A stretch of DNA of 46,256 bases from Oceanospirillaceae bacterium UBA7410 (GTDB lineage: Bacteria; Pseudomonadota; Gammaproteobacteria; Pseudomonadales; Balneatricaceae), in contig DKMQ01000048.1 of NCBI GenBank assembly GCA_002470565.1, positions 42,858 through 89,113 of the forward strand. Reading direction: 5' to 3'. The notes under the pieces are model-generated. The model worked only from the letters and a program-made list of their open reading frames with translations, was not told the DNA's origin and made no database searches. Made by a program: the position numbers and the translations under genes. Shown here piece by piece: positions 19,418-27,832 of the stretch. The number at the start of each line of letters is the position of its first letter. The stretch's first letter is position 1.

Positions 19418-19984
19418 ATGCCCTGTGCACAGCTTAAAACGATTGACCTTAATTGGCAGGCTAGCTGTGTGCGCTTGCTTGCTTTAGATGTAGATGGTGT
19501 ATTGAGTGATGGGAAGCTGTATTTTGGCAACCAAGGTGAAGAAATAAAAGCCTTTAATAGCTTAGATGGTCATGGCATAAAAATGCTCCAAGCCTCTGGC
19601 GTAAAAGTAGCTATAGTCACAGGAAGAACATCAAATATAGTCGCACAAAGGGCAAAACAATTAGGTATTGAGTTAGTTTTGCAAGGCAGAGAAGATAAAC
19701 TCAAAGCTTTGTATGAACTCACTGAACACTTGCGCTTAGACTGGAATGCAATGGCCTACATAGGAGATGACTTGCCTGACTTAGCGGCTATCATCAAGGT
19801 TGGCTTAGGCATCAGCGTGCCTAATGCAGCCAAAACAATGGCACAATACAGTCAGTATGTCACACGACTAAGCGGCGGACACGGCGCCGTAAGAGAAGTT
19901 TGCGACTTAATCATGCAAGCCCAAGGCACATGGGATGAGGCATTAGCGCCATACCTATCTACTCAGATCACAGCAGAACCTTAA
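19418..19984 (+). CDS. kdsC: KdsC, KDO-8-phosphate phosphatase
   Basis: KdsC is a HAD-family hydrolase that removes phosphate from KDO 8-phosphate to give KDO. The catalytic aspartates are D24 and D26 in LDVDGVLSDG, the second HAD motif is VTGRTS near residue 67, and the acidic motif is YIGDDLPDL near 118. At 188 residues it is the short, capless type that works as a tetramer. It follows kdsD by 1 base and overlaps lptC by 1 base. Confidence 0.96.
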   Translation: MPCAQLKTIDLNWQASCVRLLALDVDGVLSDGKLYFGNQGEEIKAFNSLDGHGIKMLQASGVKVAIVTGRTSNIVAQRAKQLGIELVLQGREDKLKALYELTEHLRLDWNAMAYIGDDLPDLAAIIKVGLGISVPNAAKTMAQYSQYVTRLSGGHGAVREVCDLIMQAQGTWDEALAPYLSTQITAEP

Positions 19985-20559
19985 TGAGTGCGTTACTTAA
20001 AGGCCGTTGGCTATATATAAACCTAGCGACTTTCGGCTTGTCAGTGCTGCTCTTTTGGTGGTGGCAACAAACAACCCAACAGACTATAGAATCAGAAGCT
20101 AAGTGGATTCCTGACTATTACCTGACTAACGCTACCATCAGCCAATACAATAACGATGGTGAACTGTTCTCTAACATCAGCGCTTTGAAATTTACTCACA
20201 TTAGAGAGTTCGATTCCACAGATATGCTCCAACCTAGATTCAATATTTACCTAAAAAACTCTGACGTCGCCTGGTTTGGAAAAGCTGATGAGGGACTCAT
20301 ATTAGATTCTGGGGCACAAATTAACCTTAGTGACAAAGTGCTAATAACCAATGGTCCAGATCTTAACAAACCTCTTAGCTTAACGACTCAAAGCTTAAGG
20401 TTATTCCCCAACCAAAGCTACGCCGTGTCAGATGAAATAGTCACTTTAACCGGCAAGTATAGCCACTTGACGGGCACTGGAATGCAGCTCACACTGGACA
20501 CACAACGGTTATTGTTCTTGCATCAGGTCAAGGGCTCCCAATATGTACCAAGGAATTAA
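19984..20559 (+). CDS. lptC: LptC, LPS export bitopic protein
   Basis: LptC is an inner-membrane protein that receives LPS from LptBFG and passes it to periplasmic LptA. One N-terminal membrane span (about residues 9-27, ending FWWWQQ) precedes a periplasmic beta-jellyroll domain (about 45-185). The 191-residue length is typical. The start overlaps the kdsC stop (TAATG), so translation is probably coupled. Sequence conservation in this family is low, so the call leans on operon position. Confidence 0.92.
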   Translation: MSALLKGRWLYINLATFGLSVLLFWWWQQTTQQTIESEAKWIPDYYLTNATISQYNNDGELFSNISALKFTHIREFDSTDMLQPRFNIYLKNSDVAWFGKADEGLILDSGAQINLSDKVLITNGPDLNKPLSLTTQSLRLFPNQSYAVSDEIVTLTGKYSHLTGTGMQLTLDTQRLLFLHQVKGSQYVPRN

Positions 20560-20561
20560 TT

Positions 20562-21125
20562 ATGTTATCGCTCCCCCTGCCTGCTTTTAAGACACCAACT
20601 ATGAACAACTGTCCAAAGCTTTCAATATTTTTTCTTACCTGCACCCTATGCTTTTCAAGTCCATTATCTTGGGCCCTTGATAGCGACCGCCAACAACCGT
20701 TGGAAATTGCAGCTGATCAAGCTGAACTTAATGAAGGTGAGGGTTTTTCAATATACTCTGGCAATGTCATTATTACCCAAGGCTCAATAAAAATTGAAGC
20801 CTCTACGGTTAAAGTTACCTTTAACGATGATGGTATAGATACGATGTTAGCCACAGATGGCCACCATGACGGCTTAGCCTATATGAGTCAGCAATCAGAA
20901 CCTAACGCAACAGGTCAAAGTGAAGTGATGGAAGCGTGGGGTGAGAGCATTGATTTTCAAGTTAACACTGAGTACTTAACTCTATTAGGTCGCGCCAAAC
21001 TCATTCAACAAGGAAACCAATTTAGCGGGCATCAAATCCTGTTTGATATGCCCAAGGACAGTGTAAAAGCCTCCGGTGGTAAAGGTAAACGAGTTAATAT
21101 GATATTTTTACCTAACGCTAACTAA
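20562..21125 (+). CDS. lptA: LptA, periplasmic LPS bridge protein
   Basis: LptA polymerises head-to-tail to form the periplasmic bridge carrying LPS to LptD. A signal peptide ends near SSPLSWA (about residue 38), followed by the OstA/LptA domain beginning PLEIAADQAELNEGEG, with repeated beta strands and NQFSGHQILFDM near residue 149. ATG 20562 has AAGGA seven bases upstream; a second ATG at 20598 would give a shorter, more usual signal peptide. It follows lptC by 2 bases. Confidence 0.94.
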   Translation: MLSLPLPAFKTPTMNNCPKLSIFFLTCTLCFSSPLSWALDSDRQQPLEIAADQAELNEGEGFSIYSGNVIITQGSIKIEASTVKVTFNDDGIDTMLATDGHHDGLAYMSQQSEPNATGQSEVMEAWGESIDFQVNTEYLTLLGRAKLIQQGNQFSGHQILFDMPKDSVKASGGKGKRVNMIFLPNAN

Positions 21126-21157
21126 TATCCACTTAAAAAGAAGATCAACACCCACAC

Positions 21158-21895
21158 ATGCTTAACAAGATAGCTACATTAGAAGCAAAAAACCTTGCTA
21201 AATCATACAATAAGCGCGCTATTGTAAAAGACGTCAACATTCGTATTGAAGCGGGTCAAGTGGTGGGGCTACTTGGGCCAAACGGTGCTGGAAAAACCAC
21301 TTGTTTTTATATGATAGTGGGTTTGGTGCAAGCGGATCGTGGGCAGATATTTATTAATCAAGAAAATATTTCTAATGAGCCTATGCATGGAAGGGCCCGC
21401 AAAGGTATCGGCTATTTACCGCAGGAAGCCTCAGTGTTTCGCAAGCTTAGCGTAGCACAAAATATCTTAGCCATATTGCAAACCCAAAAAAACCTTACAA
21501 AAACACAACGTCTTGAAAAGCTAGAAGTCCTTTTGTCAGAGTTTAACATTACTCATATTCGAGATAGTCTTGGGCTAAGTTTATCAGGCGGTGAACGACG
21601 TAGGGTTGAGATTGCTCGTGCTTTAGCGAGTGAACCCCAATTTATTTTGCTAGATGAGCCCTTTGCTGGAGTAGACCCAATATCAGTAAAAGACATCAAA
21701 CACATTATTAAGCAGTTGAAAGATAAGGGCATTGGCGTGTTGATCACTGACCATAACGTAAGAGAGACATTAGATATTTGTGACTTAGCTTACATCGTCA
21801 GTGAAGGCTACATTTTAGCCCACGGAACCAGTAGTGATATATTAGCGAATAAACAAGTAAGAGAGGTATACTTAGGTGACGATTTCAACCTATAG
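21158..21895 (+). CDS. lptB: LptB, LPS export ATPase
   Basis: LptB is the ATPase of LptB2FG, which extracts LPS from the inner membrane. Walker A is GPNGAGKT (residues 40-47), the family stretch [17 protein letters not shown] is near 87, the ABC signature is [15 protein letters not shown] near 140, Walker B ends [12 protein letters not shown], and the switch His is in [10 protein letters not shown]. The 245-residue length is normal. It ends the lpt cluster and is 65 bases upstream of rpoN, the usual order. Confidence 0.97.
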   Translation: MLNKIATLEAKNLAKSYNKRAIVKDVNIRIEAGQVVGLLGPNGAGKTTCFYMIVGLVQADRGQIFINQENISNEPMHGRARKGIGYLPQEASVFRKLSVAQNILAILQTQKNLTKTQRLEKLEVLLSEFNITHIRDSLGLSLSGGERRRVEIARALASEPQFILLDEPFAGVDPISVKDIKHIIKQLKDKGIGVLITDHNVRETLDICDLAYIVSEGYILAHGTSSDILANKQVREVYLGDDFNL

Positions 21896-21960
21896 CTTTA
21901 ACAAGAGCAAAGCCAAAGGTCTATCAAACAACTTTTTAGTAGCAATGAATTAGTATAACT

Positions 21961-23445
21961 ATGAAAGCTTCTTTGCAACTCAAAGTGAATCAACAACTGT
22001 CAATGACACCACAGTTGCAACAAGCAATTCGTTTTCTGCAACTTTCAACTTTAGACCTCCAACAAGAAATCCAACAAGCCTTAGACTCTAATCCCCTACT
22101 AGAATTAGAAGAAGAGTTTGAGCAGGCAGAAACTGACGCCTCAAATTTAGATGACGTCATCACGCCAGACGATAAATCCAATGGCCAACTTACAGATGAG
22201 CAGCTAGCTGACAGTGACTGGCATGAGGAAATCCCAGTCGAGCTTGCCACTGACAGCTCATGGGATGATATATACCAAAGCTCCACTACACCCGCTACTG
22301 GTCATGCGGACGAGTTTGACTTTGACGCCCACAATAGCCACGAGCCAAGCCTACAAGAACACCTTGAGTGGCAACTAAATGTTAGCCGCTTAAGTGATAT
22401 CGATCAGTTTATCGGAGCTAGTATTATTGATGCTGTAGATGAACGAGGTTACCTAAGTCAAACTCTAAGCGAGATTACACAAGGCATTAATGGCAACTTA
22501 ATTCAGCAAGAGCAAGATGTTATTGAAGAGTATGAGACTCAAGCAGTATTAACTCTGATTCAACAATTTGACCCTATAGGTGTTGCTGCGCAAGACCTAA
22601 GAGAATGCCTGCTTATTCAGTTAAAATATTCGCCAACTGATACCCCTTGGCGAGAAGGTGCGATTGCCATCGTAGACAAATACCTAGATCTGCTGGGTAG
22701 CCACGACTACAGCACCTTAAGACGCCGTTCAGGCTATAAAGAAACCGAATTAGTTCATATTGTTGAATTAATCACTCAACTTCAACCAGAACCAGGCGTT
22801 AGCATTGCCTCAAGTCAGGCAGACTATGTAATTCCAGACGTCATGGTACAAAAAATTGACAAGGTATGGAAAGTTTCATTAAACCCCAATTGCGCACCAA
22901 AGATAAGAATCAATCAACAATATGCTGATTTTGGAGGCAGCGGCAACGCTAGTGACAAAAGTTATATAAAAAATCACTTACAAGAAGCTCGCTGGTTTAT
23001 AAAAAGCCTTGAAAGCCGAAATGAGACGTTGCTTAAGGTGTCAGCTCGTATTTGTGAAATACAACAAAAATTTTTAGAGCATGGCGAAGAAGAAATGAAA
23101 CCTTTAGTGCTAGCAGAAGTAGCAGAGCACGTGGAAATGCACGAATCTACTATTTCTCGTGTAACTACCCAAAAATATATGCACACACCTAGAGGTATTT
23201 TTGAGTTAAAATATTTCTTTTCTAGTCACGTAGCTACCGCAAGTGGCGGAGAGTGTTCATCTACGGCCATAAGGGCAATTATTAAAAAGTTCATCGCGCT
23301 TGAATCAACACGTAAACCCTTAAGCGACTCAAAACTAACTGATATGCTGGAATCTCAAGGCATTAATGTAGCCCGAAGAACTATCGCCAAATATAGAGAA
23401 AGTATGAACATCCCTCCTTCCAATGAACGTAAACGCCTCAATTGA
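21961..23445 (+). CDS. rpoN: RpoN, RNA polymerase sigma-54
   Basis: Sigma-54 directs RNA polymerase to -24/-12 promoters and needs enhancer-binding AAA+ activators; it controls nitrogen and carbon use and often motility. Region I is glutamine- and leucine-rich (residues 1-45, with QQLSMTPQLQQAIRFLQLS), region II is an acidic linker (about 45-110), and region III carries the core-binding domain and the helix-turn-helix. The RpoN box reads ARRTIAKYRE at residues 471-480, with Ile where Val is usual. Length is 494 residues. Confidence 0.97.
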   Translation: MKASLQLKVNQQLSMTPQLQQAIRFLQLSTLDLQQEIQQALDSNPLLELEEEFEQAETDASNLDDVITPDDKSNGQLTDEQLADSDWHEEIPVELATDSSWDDIYQSSTTPATGHADEFDFDAHNSHEPSLQEHLEWQLNVSRLSDIDQFIGASIIDAVDERGYLSQTLSEITQGINGNLIQQEQDVIEEYETQAVLTLIQQFDPIGVAAQDLRECLLIQLKYSPTDTPWREGAIAIVDKYLDLLGSHDYSTLRRRSGYKETELVHIVELITQLQPEPGVSIASSQADYVIPDVMVQKIDKVWKVSLNPNCAPKIRINQQYADFGGSGNASDKSYIKNHLQEARWFIKSLESRNETLLKVSARICEIQQKFLEHGEEEMKPLVLAEVAEHVEMHESTISRVTTQKYMHTPRGIFELKYFFSSHVATASGGECSSTAIRAIIKKFIALESTRKPLSDSKLTDMLESQGINVARRTIAKYRESMNIPPSNERKRLN

Positions 23446-23477
23446 GCCCACACCATACACAGGTTTAATAAAACCAT

Positions 23478-23924
23478 ATGAATATCAGTGACATTCTCAC
23501 TCCAAAACGCACGCTCTCTGATTTAGCGTGCGCTAGCAAAAAACGCACCCTAGAGTCGATAAGCCAGTGGCTAAGCGACCAAATGAGCGATTTTGATAGC
23601 AAAGAACTATTTAATGCGCTAATCACCCGCGAAAAATTGGGTAGCACCGGATTTGGTGATGGCATCGCAATACCTCATTGCCGCTTAGCCAGTTGCACCC
23701 ATGTCACTGGTGCGTTAGTCAGGTTAACTAACGCCGTAGATTTTGATGCCATAGACCAGCAGCCGGTAGATTTATTGTTTGTGCTTTTAGTGCCTCTTGA
23801 AGCCACCGACGAGCACCTACAAATTTTAGCCACCTTAGCAGGATGCTTTGGCCAAGCTGAATTTCGAGAGAGCATCAGACAGGCACCTGACGCAGATGCT
23901 ATGTACAAAATTGCTATCGCATAA
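23478..23924 (+). CDS. ptsN: PtsN, nitrogen PTS EIIA protein
   Basis: EIIA-Ntr is the end acceptor of the nitrogen phosphotransferase relay and regulates potassium handling and other targets by its phosphorylation state. The phosphorylated His is H67 in GIAIPHCRL, preceded by the typical REKLGSTGFGDG. The 148-residue length is normal. It follows rpoN by 32 bases; the hpf gene usually found between rpoN and ptsN is absent. Confidence 0.95.
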   Translation: MNISDILTPKRTLSDLACASKKRTLESISQWLSDQMSDFDSKELFNALITREKLGSTGFGDGIAIPHCRLASCTHVTGALVRLTNAVDFDAIDQQPVDLLFVLLVPLEATDEHLQILATLAGCFGQAEFRESIRQAPDADAMYKIAIA

Positions 23925-23956
23925 ATGCCTCAAAAAGGGTATGCTCTAGGGCTAAT

Positions 23957-23984
23957 CTTGAAAAGCTTGAGACATGCTTTTAAG
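23957..23984. repeat. Hairpin between ptsN and npr
   Basis: Arms CTTGAAAAGC and GCTTTTAAG pair with one bulged base around a nine-base loop. It lies in the 106-base gap where rapZ sits in related genomes. It is not followed by a T-run. It may be a partial terminator or processing site; function unknown. Confidence 0.35.
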
Positions 23985-24030
23985 TTGCTGTAACACTATT
24001 TTGTAGAGCTATTCTCGTAAGGTTTTGTGT

Positions 24031-24300
24031 ATGATCAACCAAAAAATCACCATCATCAACAAACTTGGTTTGCACGCTCGTGCTGCGGCTAAACTTGTCG
24101 GTGTTACTGGTCGCTATGGTTGTAGTATAGAAATTGGCACTGAAGGCAAAATGGTCGACGCAAAAAGTATCATGTCAGTGATGTTGCTAGCCGCTTCAAA
24201 AGGCACAATTTTAGACCTTAAAGTCAGTGGGGATGGTGCACAACAGGCCGTTGACGACATACTACACCTAGTCAACAATTTCTTTGACGAAGGCGAATAA
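24031..24300 (+). CDS. npr: NPr, HPr-like phosphocarrier of the nitrogen PTS
   Basis: NPr passes phosphate from EI-Ntr (PtsP) to PtsN. The 89-residue product has the active-site His at H15 in KLGLHARAAAKLV and a serine at the Ser46 position (AKSIMSV). I chose ATG 24031 over an upstream TTG because it gives the normal N-terminus and has AAGG eight bases upstream. Pseudomonas usage would call it ptsO. rapZ, normally between ptsN and npr, is missing. mgtE follows 12 bases downstream. Confidence 0.93.
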   Translation: MINQKITIINKLGLHARAAAKLVGVTGRYGCSIEIGTEGKMVDAKSIMSVMLLAASKGTILDLKVSGDGAQQAVDDILHLVNNFFDEGE

Positions 24301-24312
24301 GGCTGTAACTTC

Positions 24313-25647
24313 ATGGAAACCCGCCTTCAAGAACTTAATGACGCCCTGGACAGTGGTGCTTTTATTCAAGCGCGCCACATGCTTAACCACACCCTAAAAC
24401 CTGCTCATACAGCACATTTACTTGAATCCTCACCTCCTAGAGAGCGTGAACTACTTTGGAATTTGGTCAATCCAGAGTTAGAAGGTGAAGTCCTTCAGCA
24501 TTTAAGTGACGAAATTCAAGCTGAATTCGTTAATCAAATGAACACTGAAGAGCTTCTTCAGGCCACAGAAAATTTAGATACTGATGATTTTGCTGATATC
24601 TTGCAACAGCTGCCAAAAAAGGTAATGCAAGAAGTGCTCAACAGCTTGGGATTGCAAGATCGTGAACGCTTAGAACAAGTGTTGTCTTACCCAGAAGACA
24701 CTGCTGGCGGTCTTATGAACACCGACGTAGTGAGCATCCGTCCTGACCTTACTATAGATGCTGTTCTGCGTTATTTACGCCGTCATGACAGCCTGCCAGA
24801 AATGACTGATAACCTTTTTGTTGTCACACGCAAAGACCGATATATTGGCTTACTGCCAGTGACCAGCTTATTAGTAAGTGATCCGAATACACTTATTTCA
24901 GATATCATGGACACAGAGCGTGAAGCAATACCTGCACATTTAGATGAAACAGATGTCGCTAACTTATTTGAACGTAACGATTGGGTCTCTGCACCTGTGG
25001 TTAACCAAGATGGTCTCTTGGTAGGCCGGATCACAATCGATGATGTGGTAGATTTGATTAGAGAAGAAGTTGACCACTCGCTCATGCGCATGGCCGGCTT
25101 AGACGAGGACGAAGATACCTTTGCACCTGTAGTAAAAACAGCTCGGCGACGTGCTGTATGGCTTGGAATCAACTTACTCACTGCGCTTTTTGCTTCTATG
25201 ATGATTGGTCTGTTTCAGCATACTATTGAACAAGTTGTGGCTCTTGCTATACTTATGCCCATTGTCGCCAGTATGGGTGGCATTGCAGGCAGCCAAGCAT
25301 TAACACTAGTTATTCGAGGCCAAGCCCTGGGGCACGTTGAACGTAGTAATATTGGCTATTTACTACACAGAGAAATTATCGTTGGAGCTATCAATGGCTT
25401 ACTTTGGGCGACCGTAGTGGCAAGTATAGCCAGCTGGTGGTTCTCAGATTTAACCATTGGTTTTATTATCGCCACAGCTATGGTGATCAATCTGATTGTA
25501 GCCGCTATTTTTGGCACTTCCCTTCCCGTTATCCTTAAAGCAATGAACATTGATCCTGCTTTAGCTGGAGGCGTGATTTTAACAACCATAACCGATGTGG
25601 TCGGATTTTGTGCCTTTTTAGGCCTAGCCACATTATTTTACGCGTAA
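24313..25647 (+). CDS. mgtE: MgtE-type magnesium transporter
   Basis: MgtE is a dimeric Mg2+ channel gated by its cytoplasmic domains. The 444-residue product has an N-terminal superhelical domain (about residues 1-120) ending at YPEDTAGGLMNTDVV, two CBS domains (about 135-260) and five C-terminal membrane spans (about 280-444). The pore segment PIVASMGGIAGSQAL near residue 316 and the C-terminal DPALAGGVILTTITDV are family signatures. It lies close behind npr and just ahead of darP, so the run may be one operon. Confidence 0.95.
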   Translation: METRLQELNDALDSGAFIQARHMLNHTLKPAHTAHLLESSPPRERELLWNLVNPELEGEVLQHLSDEIQAEFVNQMNTEELLQATENLDTDDFADILQQLPKKVMQEVLNSLGLQDRERLEQVLSYPEDTAGGLMNTDVVSIRPDLTIDAVLRYLRRHDSLPEMTDNLFVVTRKDRYIGLLPVTSLLVSDPNTLISDIMDTEREAIPAHLDETDVANLFERNDWVSAPVVNQDGLLVGRITIDDVVDLIREEVDHSLMRMAGLDEDEDTFAPVVKTARRRAVWLGINLLTALFASMMIGLFQHTIEQVVALAILMPIVASMGGIAGSQALTLVIRGQALGHVERSNIGYLLHREIIVGAINGLLWATVVASIASWWFSDLTIGFIIATAMVINLIVAAIFGTSLPVILKAMNIDPALAGGVILTTITDVVGFCAFLGLATLFYA

Positions 25648-25658
25648 GGAAATTTAAT

Positions 25659-26204
25659 ATGGGCAAAGTTAAAGCCCGCAAGGCCGCTGCAGAGCTTGAA
25701 GCATTACAACAAAACCTGCCAGCTGAAGAAGAATTAAGTCGCACCCAAATAAAGCGTGCAATGGAAGCATTGCAGACTTTAGGTGGTAAATTGCTCGACC
25801 TTAAACCTGCCGAATTAGCGCGCATTCCAATGAGTGACACGCTAAAAACAGCCATTGATGAGTCACGTCGTATTGCACAAAATGAGGCCAAACGTCGTCA
25901 TTTACAATATATAGGTAAAGTAATGCGCGACGAGGATTCAGAAGCGATTGCCAAAGCCTTAGCTGTGCACGATTCTGGCTCCGATGAGCACAGGCGTGCT
26001 TTTCATCAAATAGAAACTTGGAGGGACGGATTAATTTCCAACAATCCAGAGACTCTTAACGACATTGTAGCGCTCCATGAAGAAGCTGATCGTCAACATA
26101 TATCTCATTTAGTGAAGCAGGCACAGAGCCTAAATCAAGATGCTAAAGCAAAAACTGCTTCTAAAAAGTTATTCAAATACCTGCGTGTATTGGCCGACCT
26201 TTAG
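25659..26204 (+). CDS. darP: DarP/YjgA, 50S assembly factor
   Basis: DarP is a small basic protein (formerly YjgA, DUF615) that binds late 50S ribosome precursors and aids peptidyl-transferase-centre maturation. Family signatures are SRTQIKRAMEALQTLGGKL near residue 27-45, RRHLQYIGKVMR near 79 and FHQIETWRDGLI near 114. ATG 25659 has TAAGGA eight bases upstream; the longer open frame into mgtE is not needed. The 181-residue length is normal. Its last codon overlaps the convergent lambda-P-like gene by 4 bases. Confidence 0.93.
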   Translation: MGKVKARKAAAELEALQQNLPAEEELSRTQIKRAMEALQTLGGKLLDLKPAELARIPMSDTLKTAIDESRRIAQNEAKRRHLQYIGKVMRDEDSEAIAKALAVHDSGSDEHRRAFHQIETWRDGLISNNPETLNDIVALHEEADRQHISHLVKQAQSLNQDAKAKTASKKLFKYLRVLADL

Positions 26205-27007
26205 GCCAATTGGCTACGCAGCGCATCAATAGTGTCAGGTATAACATAACCTGAGTACTCAAACTTACTGCGTAAATATAGGTTTTTTCTTAACGGACTA
26301 TGCTTTGGTAAATGCAAAAAGTATAGCGCGCTTTGAGCAAGCTCTGGCGTTATATCCATCTGCCTAGCCCACTGATCAATTAAGGCAAATAAATTATCAT
26401 TGTTAGGTGCAGACAAAGCAGAAGTTTTGACTTGGTCTAAATTTTCTCCAGCCAATACTCGCTGGCATAAGGTTTTATAGTGTTGGTTAAAACGGCCTTG
26501 AGTAGCTTGTCTGGGTAGGCTTTTTAATTCAAACCAACCTGTTGCCCTACCAGCATGGTAGACCGCAGCATGACTCCACGGATGATGGCTTGGAGCAGTT
26601 GCATGACGACAAGCTTCGGCATAGGCTTGCTCTTTTGGTGCCAAACCAAAACTTTCTTGACACTGATCCATAAGTTGTAAAAACTCAGCAATTGACGGCA
26701 TCCAACTATACTGACGCTTGGCCTGTTCAATCGCCAATACTAATACATCTTCTTCATAGCCAGCCAAACTCAGCGCCCATTCTCGCTTAGCTATAATAAT
26801 TTCTTTGTCATCGTCAAAAGCGCTTTTAAACTTATGACCATAGATCGTCATAAATCGGGCAAAGAGCATGTTCACCAAAGACTTTATCTTATGGTCAATA
26901 GACGCATGTGCTGCAACAACAGTTTTACCAGTCGGTATTATTGATGTCCAGGACGTTTGCTGTGATGTTACGTCGGCGCTGCTTAGCAGCGTATCTAGCT
27001 TCTTCAT
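26201..27007 (-). CDS. Phage-lambda-P-like replication protein, putative helicase loader
   Basis: The product resembles the lambda P family, whose founding member loads DnaB helicase at the phage origin. The recognisable domain is about residues 40-112 (from ATG 27007), with AKREWALSL near 73 and the WMPSIAEFLQLM segment at 102-113. The remaining 150 residues are unrecognised. There is no Walker A, so it is not a DnaC-type AAA+ loader. ATG 27007 gives 268 residues; an in-frame GTG at 27046 gives 281. Neither has a clear ribosome-binding site, and both overlap the DnaT-like gene by 83 or more bases. No other phage genes surround it, so I read it as a chromosomal replication gene. Confidence 0.65.
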   Translation of the reverse strand: MKKLDTLLSSADVTSQQTSWTSIIPTGKTVVAAHASIDHKIKSLVNMLFARFMTIYGHKFKSAFDDDKEIIIAKREWALSLAGYEEDVLVLAIEQAKRQYSWMPSIAEFLQLMDQCQESFGLAPKEQAYAEACRHATAPSHHPWSHAAVYHAGRATGWFELKSLPRQATQGRFNQHYKTLCQRVLAGENLDQVKTSALSAPNNDNLFALIDQWARQMDITPELAQSALYFLHLPKHSPLRKNLYLRSKFEYSGYVIPDTIDALRSQLA

Positions 27008-27737
27008 TGGATGAATTAGTCTGTTGTTGGGTTTGTCTTTGGGCACGGGCTTGAGCTGTTTGCTGGTGAACCTGTTCTTTTTTGACCCATTTTAAAAACT
27101 TTTGGTCCCAGCCACCTGGAGTTTCACGGCGGCCTTTGTCCATATAATACACCACAAACTCATCTTTAATGCCAAGTGCAAAAGCTTCGCTTATTTGGTG
27201 CTGCTGCGCTAAAACTTTAATAATATTAGCAGAAATTTTCCATTCTAAATCCATATGGCACAAGTGCTGGTGTTGAGCCTCTTTGGCGGCAAACAATCGG
27301 CTTAATTCATCACCTTCACCTACATCTCTGCGCCAACCTCCAAAGCCACCCATAGAAGGCTTTGGAGACTCCACTAAAGGTATTATCTCAACTTCAGTCG
27401 GGCCATTGCTTTGGTTATGGTCGTGGTTACCGCCTTGGGTATTAGAATGCAAAGGTAATGGCTGATCTTTTAGAAGGTGCAATTCAATCCGCACTCTGCC
27501 CTCACCAGCTGGAGCAACTTGCAATAGACCTAATGATGAAAGCTCAGATAAAAGCTGGCCTTGATGCTGACGTGTGAAACATATAGCTCTGCCATACAGG
27601 CGTTGCTCTTCGATCACCACTTGTCCGTTCCATGCACCTACCAATTCAGACACCACAGCTAACATCACAGCCTGCTCTAGGCCATACTGCTTAGCTAAAT
27701 ATGGAGCAATAGATAAATTGGGGGCCAACAAAGACAT
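26925..27737 (-). CDS. DnaT-like primosomal protein
   Basis: This is a putative replication-restart protein. Residues 1-95 look like a winged-helix domain (LAKQYGLEQAVMLAVVSELV near 13-32). A Gly- and Asn-rich linker follows, and residues about 163-222 match the DnaT single-strand-DNA-binding domain, with FVVYYMDKG near 194 and GGWDQKFLKWVKK at 208-220. The tail is Gln-rich and basic. ATG 27737 gives 270 residues; a TTG four codons upstream is less likely. E. coli pairs dnaT with dnaC; here the downstream partner is lambda-P-like. The dnaT symbol is withheld because only the C-terminal domain is diagnostic. Confidence 0.7.
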   Translation of the reverse strand: MSLLAPNLSIAPYLAKQYGLEQAVMLAVVSELVGAWNGQVVIEEQRLYGRAICFTRQHQGQLLSELSSLGLLQVAPAGEGRVRIELHLLKDQPLPLHSNTQGGNHDHNQSNGPTEVEIIPLVESPKPSMGGFGGWRRDVGEGDELSRLFAAKEAQHQHLCHMDLEWKISANIIKVLAQQHQISEAFALGIKDEFVVYYMDKGRRETPGGWDQKFLKWVKKEQVHQQTAQARAQRQTQQQTNSSNEEARYAAKQRRRNITANVLDINNTDW

Positions 27738-27832
27738 AACTAAAAACAACCGTAAACTGAATAATAAACCTATTCTACCCTAACTTCTCCTATGCTAACA
27801 TCAACTATGCTAGTACAAGACTAATATAAATC

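Noticed and set aside
21896..21960. Sigma-54 type (-24/-12) promoters in the window
   Set aside because: I checked the main intergenic gaps for TGGCAC-N5-TTGC-like pairs because rpoN is present, and found no convincing match.
26201..27737. Prophage remnant
   Set aside because: The P-like gene suggested phage, but no integrase, repressor, structural gene or attachment repeat lies nearby, and both flanks are ordinary chromosomal genes.
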